NCBI GenBank assembly: GCA_023404345.1
Contig: JAEYCB010000003.1
Location: forward strand, 62,001 to 126,000
Reading direction: 5' to 3'
From: Bacillota bacterium
GTDB lineage: Bacteria > Bacillota > Clostridia > Christensenellales > Aristaeellaceae
Length of the DNA stretch: 64,000 bases
Shown: in pieces, positions 40,989-50,586 of the stretch
Numbering within the stretch: position 1 is the stretch's first letter
How the letters are laid out: the number at the start of each line of letters is the position of its first letter
Notes under the pieces: generated by a model
The model's database searches: none
Told to the model about the DNA's origin: nothing
The model's input: only the letters and a program-made list of their open reading frames with translations
Translations under genes and position numbers: made by a program

Positions 40989-42958
40989 ATCTCATTCCCT
41001 CCTTCAGCGCTGTCGGCACAAACGATTTTGACTCGTTCCCGAGGCAGATATGCCTTGACAGACGTGCCGCCGAAGCTGTTTGCCTCCATAACGAATCTGC
41101 ACTTGGAACCAAAGCGCAGCAAAAAACGCGCAAAGACGTTGGACAGGCCGATATGTGCGCCATGATGCGCTTCCACCGTCTGTTCCAGCAGTTCTTTTTC
41201 TCCGTCCTTGGAAAAGAGGCTCTCCATGCCGATGGTTTCAGCGCTGGCATTTTTGAGATGCTGGTAGTCACTTTTCAGTTTTTCCATTTTTTTGCGTTGC
41301 AACTCCTGCTGCCGCTGGGACATGGGCACACCATTATCCGCCACCTCGACAAGGATCTCTTCTCCCAGAACAGCTGCCCGAAGAAGAATGCGCCCATCGT
41401 TTTTTTCATAGAGCCGGCCATGCAGTAACGAATTCTCTACCAACGGTTGCAGGCTCATCTTGGGAATAAGCATATTCAGCAGCCCTGGCGCGATATCCGC
41501 TTCGCAGACAATCGCGCATTCATAGCGAATGGACTGCAAGTCCAAATATCGCTGCGCATGTTCGATCTCCTTTGAAAGCGTAACCAGGCTCTCGCCCACG
41601 TCCATGGCGTATTGTAGCAGCTGGCCAAAGGAGGCAATATAATCGTAGGATTCATGGTCCCCCTTCTCCAGGGTTTTGCTTGCAATGGACTGCAGGGTAT
41701 TGTAGATAAAATGGGGATTGATCTGCGCCTGCAAGGTGCGCAAATCAGCCATGCGGCGAGCCAGCAAAAGTTTGTATTGCCTGACCACAAAACGGTTGAC
41801 CGTATCGAGCATGGAGTCGATGTTTTCCACCAGCAGGCTGATTTCATCCTTGGGCCGGTAATGAATATGGTCAGCCAAGCGCGCCTTGAGATTGTAGTTC
41901 TTTTTGTAAAAGTTGACGTGCATGAACACAGCAATCTGATTCAAAGGTTTGGTATAGCGCATCATCACCAGCAGGAGGATAATGGCAAGCACCATCTGGC
42001 AAGCAAGGAAAATCAGCATCAGCGACGTTTGGATAGCGGTAAAATCGTGCGTGATGCGGCTCATGGGAGTAATGGTATAGATTCGCCACTGGCAATAGGA
42101 GGTATCGATCGTGTTGCGGGTGATGAGCGCGTCTTTCTGACGCCAGGTTTCTCCCTCCCCCATTTGCTGTTCAAAGCCGGGTACATTGCTTAACGGTTGG
42201 CCGATGAGGCGTTCGTTGTCTGCGTAGATCAAATCGCCATTCTGGTCGGCAATATACACATCGGCGCCCATATCGTTGATATAGCTGCAGTTTTTGGCGA
42301 TGTAGCTGGTTTCAATATCCACGGAAATCATGGCGATTACGTTAGTATAATCAGGCAGAAGGTAGATGGGTACATGCACGGTAAACACATATTCGTCTGT
42401 GCGGGCGTAGGGGGAGAGGAAATGTCCGTAGGTATGAATGGGATGACTCTGCTCCACCCAGATGGAACGGTTGATATCTCTGGGGACGCGGTCGGGGTAT
42501 TCCGTAGAGAAACTGATACCCGGCCGTGTCTCCACATAGCGGGTCATGTCGTGCGTGGTGATCAGGAAGGAACGCTCCATTTTATAGGCGGATAAATGAA
42601 TTTGGTGGCTGCTGGGCAGGGAGGCATAAATGCTGAGCAGAAAGGAAAACAACGCCTTGGAATCGGCAGTTTCAGCGTTGGAAAAATCCGAAGAAGGAGC
42701 AGTAAACAAAAGCACGGTGGAGTTGTTATAATAGATGCCGCGAGCCGCCTGAACGCAGGTGCCGATATAGGTCTGAATGTTGTTGCTCAATGCGTTACGC
42801 AAAGGCGTTAGCTGATCCTCATAGCGTTCTGTAGCCATTTGATAGGTATACTGCTGGAAAAAGAAAAAGCAGGAGGACAGCGTTATGGTAGTCACAAGCA
42901 CAAAGATCAACAGGACCTTGAAACGTATGCTGTGAAACGGCCTGTTTTTTCGAAACAT
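40985..42958 (-). CDS. Sensor histidine kinase, YesM type
   Basis: The 657-residue membrane kinase has helices at about 13-33 and 310-335 flanking an extracellular sensor (dCache-like). HAMP and His_kinase regions follow (phosphorylated His in AQINPHFIYNTL), then an ATPase domain (VADNGVPMS). It overlaps the response regulator by four bases. GGGAGGG precedes ATG 42958. It senses an external sugar signal and controls the importer divergently encoded. Confidence 0.94.
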   Translation of the reverse strand: MFRKNRPFHSIRFKVLLIFVLVTTITLSSCFFFFQQYTYQMATERYEDQLTPLRNALSNNIQTYIGTCVQAARGIYYNNSTVLLFTAPSSDFSNAETADSKALFSFLLSIYASLPSSHQIHLSAYKMERSFLITTHDMTRYVETRPGISFSTEYPDRVPRDINRSIWVEQSHPIHTYGHFLSPYARTDEYVFTVHVPIYLLPDYTNVIAMISVDIETSYIAKNCSYINDMGADVYIADQNGDLIYADNERLIGQPLSNVPGFEQQMGEGETWRQKDALITRNTIDTSYCQWRIYTITPMSRITHDFTAIQTSLMLIFLACQMVLAIILLLVMMRYTKPLNQIAVFMHVNFYKKNYNLKARLADHIHYRPKDEISLLVENIDSMLDTVNRFVVRQYKLLLARRMADLRTLQAQINPHFIYNTLQSIASKTLEKGDHESYDYIASFGQLLQYAMDVGESLVTLSKEIEHAQRYLDLQSIRYECAIVCEADIAPGLLNMLIPKMSLQPLVENSLLHGRLYEKNDGRILLRAAVLGEEILVEVADNGVPMSQRQQELQRKKMEKLKSDYQHLKNASAETIGMESLFSKDGEKELLEQTVEAHHGAHIGLSNVFARFLLRFGSKCRFVMEANSFGGTSVKAYLPRERVKIVCADSAEGGNEI

Positions 42959-43018
42959 CTTCGGCTTCCCTCCCGCTTCGGTGATGAATGGCGCGACGCG
43001 GATACCTAGGCTACCGTT

Positions 43019-43024
43019 ATTATA
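43019..43024 (-). promoter_or_regulatory. Predicted -10 of the kinase/regulator operon
   Basis: A perfect TATAAT reads on the minus strand at 43019-43024, with an AGGCAT-type weak -35 seventeen bases upstream. Part of the 270-base divergent gap. Confidence 0.45.
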
Positions 43025-43098
43025 GCACAGATGTATCCAGAATGCCTGAAAACGAGCGACGGGTCAAAACTCTCCCCCTCACAGGTCAAATTTGTTCG

Positions 43099-43127
43099 TT
43101 CCTTACAAAAATACAAAAAGGTATAAT
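43099..43127 (+). promoter_or_regulatory. Predicted promoter of the sugar ABC operon
   Basis: TATAAT (43122-43127) is preceded 17 bases upstream by a poor -35 (TTCCTT). A weak -35 next to a perfect -10 fits an activator-dependent promoter, as expected for YesN control. Confidence 0.5.
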
Positions 43128-43229
43128 AAGCGCAGTACAAAGGTAAAAGTCAGTGCGTCCGGACATTCGTAAAGAGGGTGGGCGCCCGTTGTATTCAACT
43201 TACATCAACACAAGAAATGAGGAACTGTC

Positions 43230-44123
43230 ATGCGGATAACTCAAAAGCAGAAACGCAGGCTCTGTGAGCTGGGTGATTACGCGATCTTCATGCTCCCTGC
43301 GCTAGTATTGTTCGTAGCGCTGTGTCTGACGCCGTTTTTTCAACAGATATGGTATTCCTTTACCAACTGGGACGGCATCAAATCCTCTTATGATTTCATG
43401 GGAATTTCCAACTATGTGAAGGTGTTTAACGACGCGAAATACTGGACCTCTATGTGGTTTACGCTGAAATTTACGTTCTTTGTAACCATTTTCACCAATC
43501 TCATTGGCTTTTTCTGGGCCTACGGCCTGTCCAAGGACGTTCCGTTTCGCAACTTTATGCGCGCCGGATTTTACATGCCCAAAATTGTGGGCGGCGTGAT
43601 TCTTGGTTTCGTCTGGCGCTTCATATTCCAGAACCTCTTTCCCGTGCTGGGCGAGTTGCTGGGGGTGGAATGGTTCTCGCAAACGTGGTTTGCCACGGGC
43701 GAGTCCTCCTTTTGGGCGCTGGTTATCGTTATGACCTGGAGCCAGGCGGGTTACATGATGATCATCTATCTGGCAGGCCTGACTTCCATCTCGGACGATT
43801 ATCTCGAAGCAGCCCGCGTGGACGGTGCGCGTCCCCATCATGTGCTGTTGCGCATTGTGCTGCCGCTGATCATGCCTTCTGTCACCCAATGCCTGTTCCT
43901 AAGCATCGTCAACTGTCTGCGCATGTATGACTTGAACATTTCTCTGACCAATGGCAACCCCTTCCGGATGTCTGAAGCGGTAACCATGAACGTGTATCAG
44001 ACGGCGTTCAGCTCCAACCAACTGGGCTATGGTTCTGCCAAGGCGTTTGTCCTGGTGCTCATCATCGCCTTGATCAGCATCTGCCAGGTGGCGCTCACGT
44101 CCCGCAAGGAGGTAACGCAATAA
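43230..44123 (+). CDS. CUT1 sugar ABC permease, MalF/UgpA type
   Basis: The 297-residue protein has six membrane helices and the inner EAA loop: EAARVDGARPHHVLLRIVLPL. It is the first permease of a CUT1 carbohydrate importer. GAGGA precedes ATG 43230. It overlaps the second permease by one base. Confidence 0.94.
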   Translation: MRITQKQKRRLCELGDYAIFMLPALVLFVALCLTPFFQQIWYSFTNWDGIKSSYDFMGISNYVKVFNDAKYWTSMWFTLKFTFFVTIFTNLIGFFWAYGLSKDVPFRNFMRAGFYMPKIVGGVILGFVWRFIFQNLFPVLGELLGVEWFSQTWFATGESSFWALVIVMTWSQAGYMMIIYLAGLTSISDDYLEAARVDGARPHHVLLRIVLPLIMPSVTQCLFLSIVNCLRMYDLNISLTNGNPFRMSEAVTMNVYQTAFSSNQLGYGSAKAFVLVLIIALISICQVALTSRKEVTQ

Positions 44124-44968
44124 TGAAAATGAAGCTCGGAGCCCGCAGGCGTCTGGGAATTGCGATTCGCGCAGCGCTCCTGCTTGCGTGTCTGTGCGTT
44201 GTGCTGGTGCCTTTTTACATCATTGTGACCAATTCCTTCAAGCCCTACGCCGATATTGCCCGCGATATTTTCTCTCTGCCAAGTGAAAATTTCACCTTTG
44301 ACAACTACCTCAGCGCATGGGACCGACTGAACTTTGGCAACTCGTTGAAGAATACCGCCATCATCACAGTGTTGTCCAACTTTGGCGGCGTGGTTCTATG
44401 CAGCATGACCGGCTACTGGATTACGCGCCATACCAATCGTTTTACGCGCATCTGTTTCTTTGTGTTCATTGCCTTCATGTCCATCCCCTTCCAGGCGCTG
44501 ATGATCCCCTTCGCGCGCTTGACCAAGAACCTGGGACTGAGCAACAGCTTGGTGGGCATGAGCATTTGTTTCTGGGCAATGACGGTTTCGCTGAGCACGT
44601 TCATTGTATCGGGGGCGGTGAAAGCGATTCCTGTGGAAATTGAAAGTGCAGCCCGCATTGATGGCTGCAACGCGCTGACGACCTTCTGGCGTATCGTGTT
44701 TCCACAAATCAAGGGTTCTGTGTTTACCGTAGCCACCATCAACACGCTGTGGTTCTGGAACGATTATTTGATGACGCAGCTGGTCCTGTCCAAAAACTCG
44801 CTTCGTACCATTCAAATCTCCATGCAGGCGCTTTTCAACGAGGCCTTCTTCGCTTGGGATGTGGCACTGGCCGCGCTAACGCTGTCCATACTGCCATTGT
44901 TTATCTTCTTTATCATTGCCCAAAAACAGGTGCTGGCGGGCGCGTCTGCCGGCGCGGTAAAGGGATGA
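44123..44968 (+). CDS. CUT1 sugar ABC permease, MalG/UgpE type
   Basis: The 281-residue protein has six membrane helices and the MalG-type EAA loop variant IESAARIDGCNALTTFWRIVFP. ATG 44123 overlaps the previous stop. It pairs with the MalF-type permease to form the channel. No ATPase is encoded nearby, so it must use a shared MsmX-type ATPase. Confidence 0.94.
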   Translation: MKMKLGARRRLGIAIRAALLLACLCVVLVPFYIIVTNSFKPYADIARDIFSLPSENFTFDNYLSAWDRLNFGNSLKNTAIITVLSNFGGVVLCSMTGYWITRHTNRFTRICFFVFIAFMSIPFQALMIPFARLTKNLGLSNSLVGMSICFWAMTVSLSTFIVSGAVKAIPVEIESAARIDGCNALTTFWRIVFPQIKGSVFTVATINTLWFWNDYLMTQLVLSKNSLRTIQISMQALFNEAFFAWDVALAALTLSILPLFIFFIIAQKQVLAGASAGAVKG

Positions 44969-45035
44969 TGATTTCAACAGCACGCTGAGGCGGGCTGCAG
45001 AAATAAAAAACTCATTACGTTAAGGAGGAAAACAA

Positions 45036-46304
45036 ATGAAAAAGGCATTAGCCCTGGTACTGACTCTGGCGCTACTCATCTCACTGTGCTCCGTCGCCAG
45101 CGCAGAGAAGGCTCCCGGTTCCGTCAACCTGTCCATTATGCTGGCGTTGGGCCAGTGGACTGACAACTTCGATGAGCTGATCGAAGCCTACAAGGCGGAA
45201 AATCCCCAGATCGGCACCATTGAGTATGAGTTTCCCTCTTCCTCGGCGTATTGGGATCTTCTTAAATCCAAGCTCGCCTCCGGCGAAGTTCCCGACATCT
45301 TCGGTTGTGGCTTCGGCGAGCAGATTGTGCAGTGGAACGACTATCTGGCTGACCTGTCCGATATGGACATCGTCCAGGATCTGACCCCCGACCAGGTAGT
45401 CGCCTGCTCTCTGGATGGCAAGACCATTCAGGTGTTCCCCATCTATGTGGAAGGCTGGGGTATTCTCTACAACATGCGCCTGCTCAAGGAAGCTGGCTGG
45501 GAAAAGATTCCCGAGACCCGCGCGGAACTGGAGCAGTTATGCAAGGATTTGGTTGCTGCTGGCATCCAGCCCTTTGAACTGCACTACGCGGAAACCAGTC
45601 TCTCTTTGACCAACCATCTTGGTTCCATATGGGTCACCAACAAGGAAAATCCTCTGGAATACTTCGAGCAGCTCAAGAGCGGCATGGACATGGATCTTGC
45701 GAATGATCCTGATCTCAACGATATGCTGGACTACTACGATCTCGTCCTGCAGTACTGCAACGAGGATTATATCTCCACCGACAAGTGGACTGGCCGCAAT
45801 AACTTCTTCCTTGAGGAAGCCGCGATGGTTGACGACGAAGGTTCCTGGGAGATTCCCAACATTCTCAACGTCAATCCTGACTTGGCGGATTACGTCGTCC
45901 AAGGCCTGGTGCCGATTTCCAATGACGCCGACAAAAACCGCCTGCAGATTGCCACCATCAATGCCGCCGTCTACAAGGACAGCGAAAACGTCGAAGAAGC
46001 CAAGAAGTTCCTTAGTTGGCTGTGCACCAGCGATGTAGCCCAGAAGTGGCACCAGGAAAAGATGGGCAACATTCCCGCGCTTAATACCGTGCCTACGATG
46101 GAAACGCTATCTATCCTTGGTCAGCAGGTGTTCGATTACATGAAAGCCGACAAGGCTTATGAAACCATGACGCCTTGGACTCCTGATGAGGTCAAAACGC
46201 CTCTCGGCGAAGTCTGGAGTCTGTATGTTGGCCGTCAGATTGACCGCGAAGAATTCTTTAAGCAGTACCAGCAAATCTGGACGGATTACGCTGCTTCCAA
46301 GTAA
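45036..46304 (+). CDS. Family 1 extracellular sugar-binding protein
   Basis: The 422-residue protein begins with a signal peptide (MKKALALVLTLALLISLCSV, cleavage near ASA). It continues as a family 1 solute-binding protein: YWDLLKSKLASGEVPDIFGCG, GWGILYNMRLLKEAG, then FLEEAAMVDDEG. A Cys occurs in the signal region, but the lipobox rule is not met, so anchoring is uncertain. TAAGGAGG precedes ATG 45036. It delivers sugar to the two permeases. Confidence 0.94.
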   Translation: MKKALALVLTLALLISLCSVASAEKAPGSVNLSIMLALGQWTDNFDELIEAYKAENPQIGTIEYEFPSSSAYWDLLKSKLASGEVPDIFGCGFGEQIVQWNDYLADLSDMDIVQDLTPDQVVACSLDGKTIQVFPIYVEGWGILYNMRLLKEAGWEKIPETRAELEQLCKDLVAAGIQPFELHYAETSLSLTNHLGSIWVTNKENPLEYFEQLKSGMDMDLANDPDLNDMLDYYDLVLQYCNEDYISTDKWTGRNNFFLEEAAMVDDEGSWEIPNILNVNPDLADYVVQGLVPISNDADKNRLQIATINAAVYKDSENVEEAKKFLSWLCTSDVAQKWHQEKMGNIPALNTVPTMETLSILGQQVFDYMKADKAYETMTPWTPDEVKTPLGEVWSLYVGRQIDREEFFKQYQQIWTDYAASK

Positions 46305-46325
46305 GGCCCGGAAAGTCCACACACC

Positions 46326-46390
46326 AGAAGAACCTAGTAGTGGCAAGAAGATTTCCTTAACCATCTTGTTCTGAAGATGAAGGTTCTTCT
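46326..46390 (+). repeat. Long-range inverted repeat after the binding-protein gene
   Basis: AGAAGAACCT (46326-46335) and AGGTTCTTCT (46381-46390) are perfect complements, with an inner CAAGA.GAT/ATCTTG pairing. It may stabilise the mRNA end or be an insertion-element relic. Confidence 0.5.
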
Positions 46391-46404
46391 ACCTCCTCTA
46401 TATG

Positions 46405-46453
46405 AACCTTTTGAGTGGTGCAGAATTGTTGCGCCACTCAGAAGGTTTTTTAT
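46405..46453 (+). terminator. Terminator of the sugar ABC operon
   Basis: AACCTTTTGAGTGG pairs with CCACTCAGAAGGTT (about 46405-46446), with one mismatch, and is followed by a T run. Confidence 0.9.
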
Positions 46454-46464
46454 ATTACTTGAAG

Positions 46465-46720
46465 CTACATCAGGACACTGCCATTGACGAGTATTCCCGC
46501 TATCGCGTACTGAATGCTTACGAAGAACAGAGTTCCTTTTTTCTCCCCTGCAGACTTTCTGACTAAGGTCGTTACGCATTTTACCCGTAAAGGCATTCCC
46601 GTTGAGTTTATTCAGACCGATAACGGTTTTGAATTTATCTATCGCTTCATCAACAACAAGTGCGACCTGGAACTTATTATCCACTATTTTGAGGATGTCA
46701 CAATATGCTAGTTCAAACCG
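46465..46720 (+). pseudogene. DDE transposase fragment, IS481/IS3-like
   Basis: One frame gives TAIDEYSRYRVLNAYEEQSS and, after a shift, FLTKVVTHFTRKGIPVEFIQ followed by TDNGFEF. TDNG-E/F is the second catalytic region of DDE integrase-type transposases. The N-terminal helix-turn-helix and the last catalytic Glu are missing, and the frame is broken. No terminal repeats are visible. Confidence 0.7.
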
Positions 46721-48280
46721 AATGCGCTCTTTTGCCAGAGACAAACTTTCCCATGCATATTCCCGTATTCTGCAAAGCAGTCCTCTTTAAAAAACCCAAA
46801 CCTTGCCCCGAGAATGCACACGAGCAGCCGGAAAGTTATGCTAAAGTTGCGTCAAATAAGGCATGTGGCGGCGAGAAAAAGAATGTGTTCAGCCTGACGC
46901 AGGACTGGCTGATTTTTGCAGTTCCTTATAAGACCTGCCCTGCTTGCTACCACCGTTGTCCACACCCCCAGCCCGCACCACCCGCTGAACCACGTGCAGA
47001 TCGTCCACACCTTCCGGTTCCAGTTGGTTTCTAACCATGTCAGCGCGCAAATGCCCCAAATACAGACTAAAAAAATTAACCGCTCCACGGTCTTATTTAG
47101 AATTAGGCAAGGCCTGTCTGGCATCATCCCTCCCGACGAAACCTTGACGAAACCAGGATATTCTTCACCACATCTGTCCCTTCTCCGGCATATGTGTTCT
47201 CAACAATCCAATCTTATCATATTTCTCTTTCAATTCCATAATTTTTATTTCGGCAACACCCTTAATGTATTTCTTCATATTTTTATATCAGAGAAAGCGG
47301 TGCAAAGTCCATAATCTAGTTTCGTTTTCTTGTTATTGACAGTTGTTGACATTCCATTTTGATTCGTGTATATTTAGGAATGTATGAGTGGGAATGGGTT
47401 TAGTTGATCCACTCCACTCATGTTGCCACAAAAGGGACTACTTTCGGCAACATTCCCGTTTTTCTTTTCCCTTATGTTCGGAAAAGAAAAACCGCAGAAC
47501 GGCGGTGTTCCGGGCAGAATGCTCTGCCAATGAAGTCGCTGTTTCGGCAAAGGACAGCGCCGCGTCAGATGCTGAACCTTTCGCAGTGGCGGGGACTGTC
47601 CCATATATTCGCCAGTTGCCTCGGCCTGAACGCTGCGGATAGCGAAGCATTTTCTTTTTTAATCTAACGTAAGGAAGTGCAGACGATCTATTATCGAACT
47701 CTATGTGCATAACAAAACTGTATATCAAGCGACAAACGGCTTGCTTTTCCGTACCGGCTAGGCGGTGGTCCTTCACTCCACCGTCACGGAAAAGTTTTTT
47801 GTTGCTTGGCAGTACGGAGGACTGGGGCAAGGACGTGCGCACTTTGCTGCAGGTTTTTCCCGATGGGTGCCTTCTGGGGCTGACGGCTCTCCTGTCCACC
47901 AACCGGATATGTAGCGACACAAGGCGAATGCGCTCTTTGAAGGCTCGTCAGCCTGCAGGATGCCTTGGTGGGGAGTATCCTATACGTCTCTCAAGTATGT
48001 GTTTGCATTTTATGGGTACTGCAAAAAGCTAGAGTACTACTACCCGAGGGCCAGCAAGTTGGCAGGTGAACTGCGCTACAGTCAGCTCCACCGCCTCCAT
48101 GGACAACTGGATGCCAAAGCCGCCATATGACTGAACGGGGTGATCCTTTTGGAAGTTGACTCTATAAGAAAAGAGGCGCTTATCGGTCGTGTAGGCTGGG
48201 GCCGCGCGCCTCAAGGCGCTCAAGCTGATTTATGCGCCATGTTTGGCACCTGCAAGATAGAAAGATAAAGGACGAAATCG
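46721..48280. other. Decayed stretch before the polysaccharide locus
   Basis: About 1.5 kb without a convincing gene. ATGTTGCC (47420-47427) pairs with GGCAACAT (47446-47453) followed by a T-rich tract, a terminator-like hairpin. GCGCCTCAAGGCGC sits near 48217-48230. Short frames on both strands (for example minus 47438-47920 and plus 47703-48032) show no family I recognise and look like broken remnants. Confidence 0.5.
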
Positions 48281-49699
48281 ATGATTCATAGGAACCAAAA
48301 AACCTTAAACCGGCTGAATGTGCTGTCAGACGGCGTGCTGATTGTGCTGTGTTATCTCTTCGCGTCATGGCTATGGCTGGATGTGATCAAAAACAAAGCG
48401 GGTAACATGGCGGCACTGAGTAGCCTGAACGCAAAAGGCATGCTGGTGGCGATGATTTATGCGGTGTGGACGGTTTTTCTGTTGACGCTTTTCCGCGTCT
48501 ATCACACCAGCCGTGTGCACAGGTCGGGACGGGAATCTGCGCGTATTCTTGCGGGCAACGTCATCGCGCTGGCTACGGCCGCCTCGGCGCTGTTCTTGTT
48601 TCGGTTACAGGACTTTTCACGCGGCGTGCTGGGTGTATACTTTCTCTCCAGCAGCGCAGTTCTAATCGGCAAACGCAAGTTTTTACGTTTCCTGCTTCGA
48701 CGCATACGCGCGCGGGGGTACAACCTCAAGCACATGCTGGTGGTCGGCGGCGGAAAGCTCGCCAGACGCTATGTACAGAACGTTAAGGCCGAGCCATCGC
48801 TGGGCATCCATGTGGAACAATGCCTGACGCCGGATGACGGTCTGCTGGAAAAACTGGAAAGCCGTCTGCATGATGCGGGCATTGACGAGGTAATTCTGGC
48901 GCTCGCTCCCGATGAGCTGGGCGTGACGGCAGATGTCATCCAGGTGTGCGAGAAATGCGGCACCAAGATCAGCGTTGTTCCCTTTTACAATGACGTCATC
49001 CCTACCCGGCCAACCATCGACACGGTAGGAAACCTCAAGCTGATTCAGCTGCGCACCACGCCCTTGGACGAACCGGTTAACGCGCTGACCAAACGCGCCT
49101 TTGACATCGTCGTAAGCGGACTTTTACTGGTTGTCCTCAGTCCGATGTTTCTCCTCCTAGCCATTGCCATTCGGCTTTCCAGTCCTGGACCTGTGCTGTT
49201 CCGGCAGGAACGCATCGGGCTGAACAAAAAGCCGTTTACCATGTACAAATTCCGTAGCATGCGCGTCAACGACGAGCAGGATACCGCCTGGTCGGGCAGT
49301 ACGGACAACCGGCGCACTTGGCTGGGAAGTCTGTTGCGAAAAATCAGCTTGGACGAGCTTCCCCAACTTTTTAATGTCTTTCGCGGAGAAATGAGTCTCG
49401 TAGGCCCGCGGCCGGAGATTCCTTTTTACGTGGAGCGCTTCCGGGAAACGGTGCCCCTCTACATGGTGAAGTACCAGGTACGTCCCGGCATGACGGGCTG
49501 GGCTCAGATTCACGGTCTACGCGGAGACACCAGCATTCCAGCCCGTGTGGAGCACGATCTGTGGTACATCGAAAACTGGTCCCTGGGGCTGGATATACGC
49601 ATTCTGCTGAAAACCGCCTTGGGCGGGATGGTGAACCAGGAGGATATCGGCAGCGCGGCAAACAGCAGGCCGGACGGCGGGGAGGGCATGGCGCAATGA
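48281..49699 (+). CDS. Polyprenyl-phosphate sugar phosphotransferase (WbaP/WcaJ-like)
   Basis: The 472-residue protein has four or so N-terminal helices, a CoA-binding-like middle domain (MLVVGGGKLARRYVQNVKAE) and the C-terminal bacterial sugar transferase domain: KRAFDIVVSG, FRQERIGLNKKPFTMYKFRSMR, ISLDELPQLFNV, LVGPRPEIPFYVE, RPGMTGWAQIHGLRG. It loads the first sugar phosphate onto undecaprenyl phosphate to start a repeat unit. AAAGGACG precedes ATG 48281. It is the first gene of the locus and overlaps the next gene by four bases. Confidence 0.95.
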   Translation: MIHRNQKTLNRLNVLSDGVLIVLCYLFASWLWLDVIKNKAGNMAALSSLNAKGMLVAMIYAVWTVFLLTLFRVYHTSRVHRSGRESARILAGNVIALATAASALFLFRLQDFSRGVLGVYFLSSSAVLIGKRKFLRFLLRRIRARGYNLKHMLVVGGGKLARRYVQNVKAEPSLGIHVEQCLTPDDGLLEKLESRLHDAGIDEVILALAPDELGVTADVIQVCEKCGTKISVVPFYNDVIPTRPTIDTVGNLKLIQLRTTPLDEPVNALTKRAFDIVVSGLLLVVLSPMFLLLAIAIRLSSPGPVLFRQERIGLNKKPFTMYKFRSMRVNDEQDTAWSGSTDNRRTWLGSLLRKISLDELPQLFNVFRGEMSLVGPRPEIPFYVERFRETVPLYMVKYQVRPGMTGWAQIHGLRGDTSIPARVEHDLWYIENWSLGLDIRILLKTALGGMVNQEDIGSAANSRPDGGEGMAQ

Positions 49700-50586
49700 G
49701 CGTTTCCGTGATTCTCCCCACGCTCAACGCGGCGGACGAAATTGCTACGCTGCTTGCTGCGCTTATGGATCAGACGCAGCCGCCGGAGGAAATTCTGGTG
49801 GTGGATTCGGGATCCACGGATGGCACCGCGGAACTAGCCCGCGCGCACGGTGCGCGGGTTATGTCCGTTCCCCGCGACCAGTTTGACCACGGCGGCACGC
49901 GAGACGCGGCCCTGCGGCAGACGACGGGTGAGTTCGTGCTGTTCATAACGCAGGATGCCCATCCAGCGGATGAACGCTACATTGAGCATCTGCTCAAGCC
50001 CTTTGCGGATGAGCGCGTCGCGGCTGCCAGCGGCCGTCAGCTCCCCCGGCCGGATGCAAGGCCCTATGTGCGAGCGGTGCAGCACTACCGCTACCCTGCA
50101 CAGAGCCGGGTGTGGGGAGCGGAGGACCGTGAGGCGCTAGGAATACGGGCATATCACCTTTCGGACGTCTGCTCGGCCTACCGCCGGAGCGCTTATGAGG
50201 CGGTGGGCGGATTCCCCCATCCGCTGCCGACCAATGAGGACATGCTCATTGGCGCGGCGTTTCTAGATTCTGGTTACCGGCTGGCCTACTGCGCCGATGC
50301 AGCGGTGGTGCATTCCCACGACCTGACGCTCCGGCAGGAATACCGGCGCAACGTCCTCATCGGGCGCTTTCTGCAGGAATACGGCGAGCGGCTGGGCAAC
50401 CCGCGTGAGACGGGCGAGGGCCTGCGGATGGTGCGGCAGGTGCTCTTGCAGCTGCTGCGAGGCGGTCATCCGCTGGAATGTCTGGCCTTTGCGGCCGACT
50501 GTGCGGCACGGCTGTTGGGCAGTCGTGCCGGACGGCGCGCCGGAACGGCCGGACAAAGGAGGATACGGCATGCAGCCGACGGTTGA
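49696..50586 (+). CDS. Family 2 glycosyltransferase (rhamnosyltransferase-like)
   Basis: ATG 49696 within an ATGA overlap (296 residues). The GT-A fold shows VILPTLNAADEIATLLAAL, LVVDSGSTDGTAELARAHGA, the DXD-like region FITQDAHPADERY and a SDVCSAYRRSAYEAVGGFP acceptor region. It resembles enzymes adding rhamnose or similar sugars to a lipid-linked unit. Start chosen over the 135-base longer frame because of coupling to the upstream gene. Confidence 0.88.
   Translation: MSVSVILPTLNAADEIATLLAALMDQTQPPEEILVVDSGSTDGTAELARAHGARVMSVPRDQFDHGGTRDAALRQTTGEFVLFITQDAHPADERYIEHLLKPFADERVAAASGRQLPRPDARPYVRAVQHYRYPAQSRVWGAEDREALGIRAYHLSDVCSAYRRSAYEAVGGFPHPLPTNEDMLIGAAFLDSGYRLAYCADAAVVHSHDLTLRQEYRRNVLIGRFLQEYGERLGNPRETGEGLRMVRQVLLQLLRGGHPLECLAFAADCAARLLGSRAGRRAGTAGQRRIRHAADG

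Noticed and set aside
46514..46711. Short open frame as an intact gene
   Set aside because: It is only a transposase core fragment (TDNGFEF) missing both ends and out of frame with its own upstream part.
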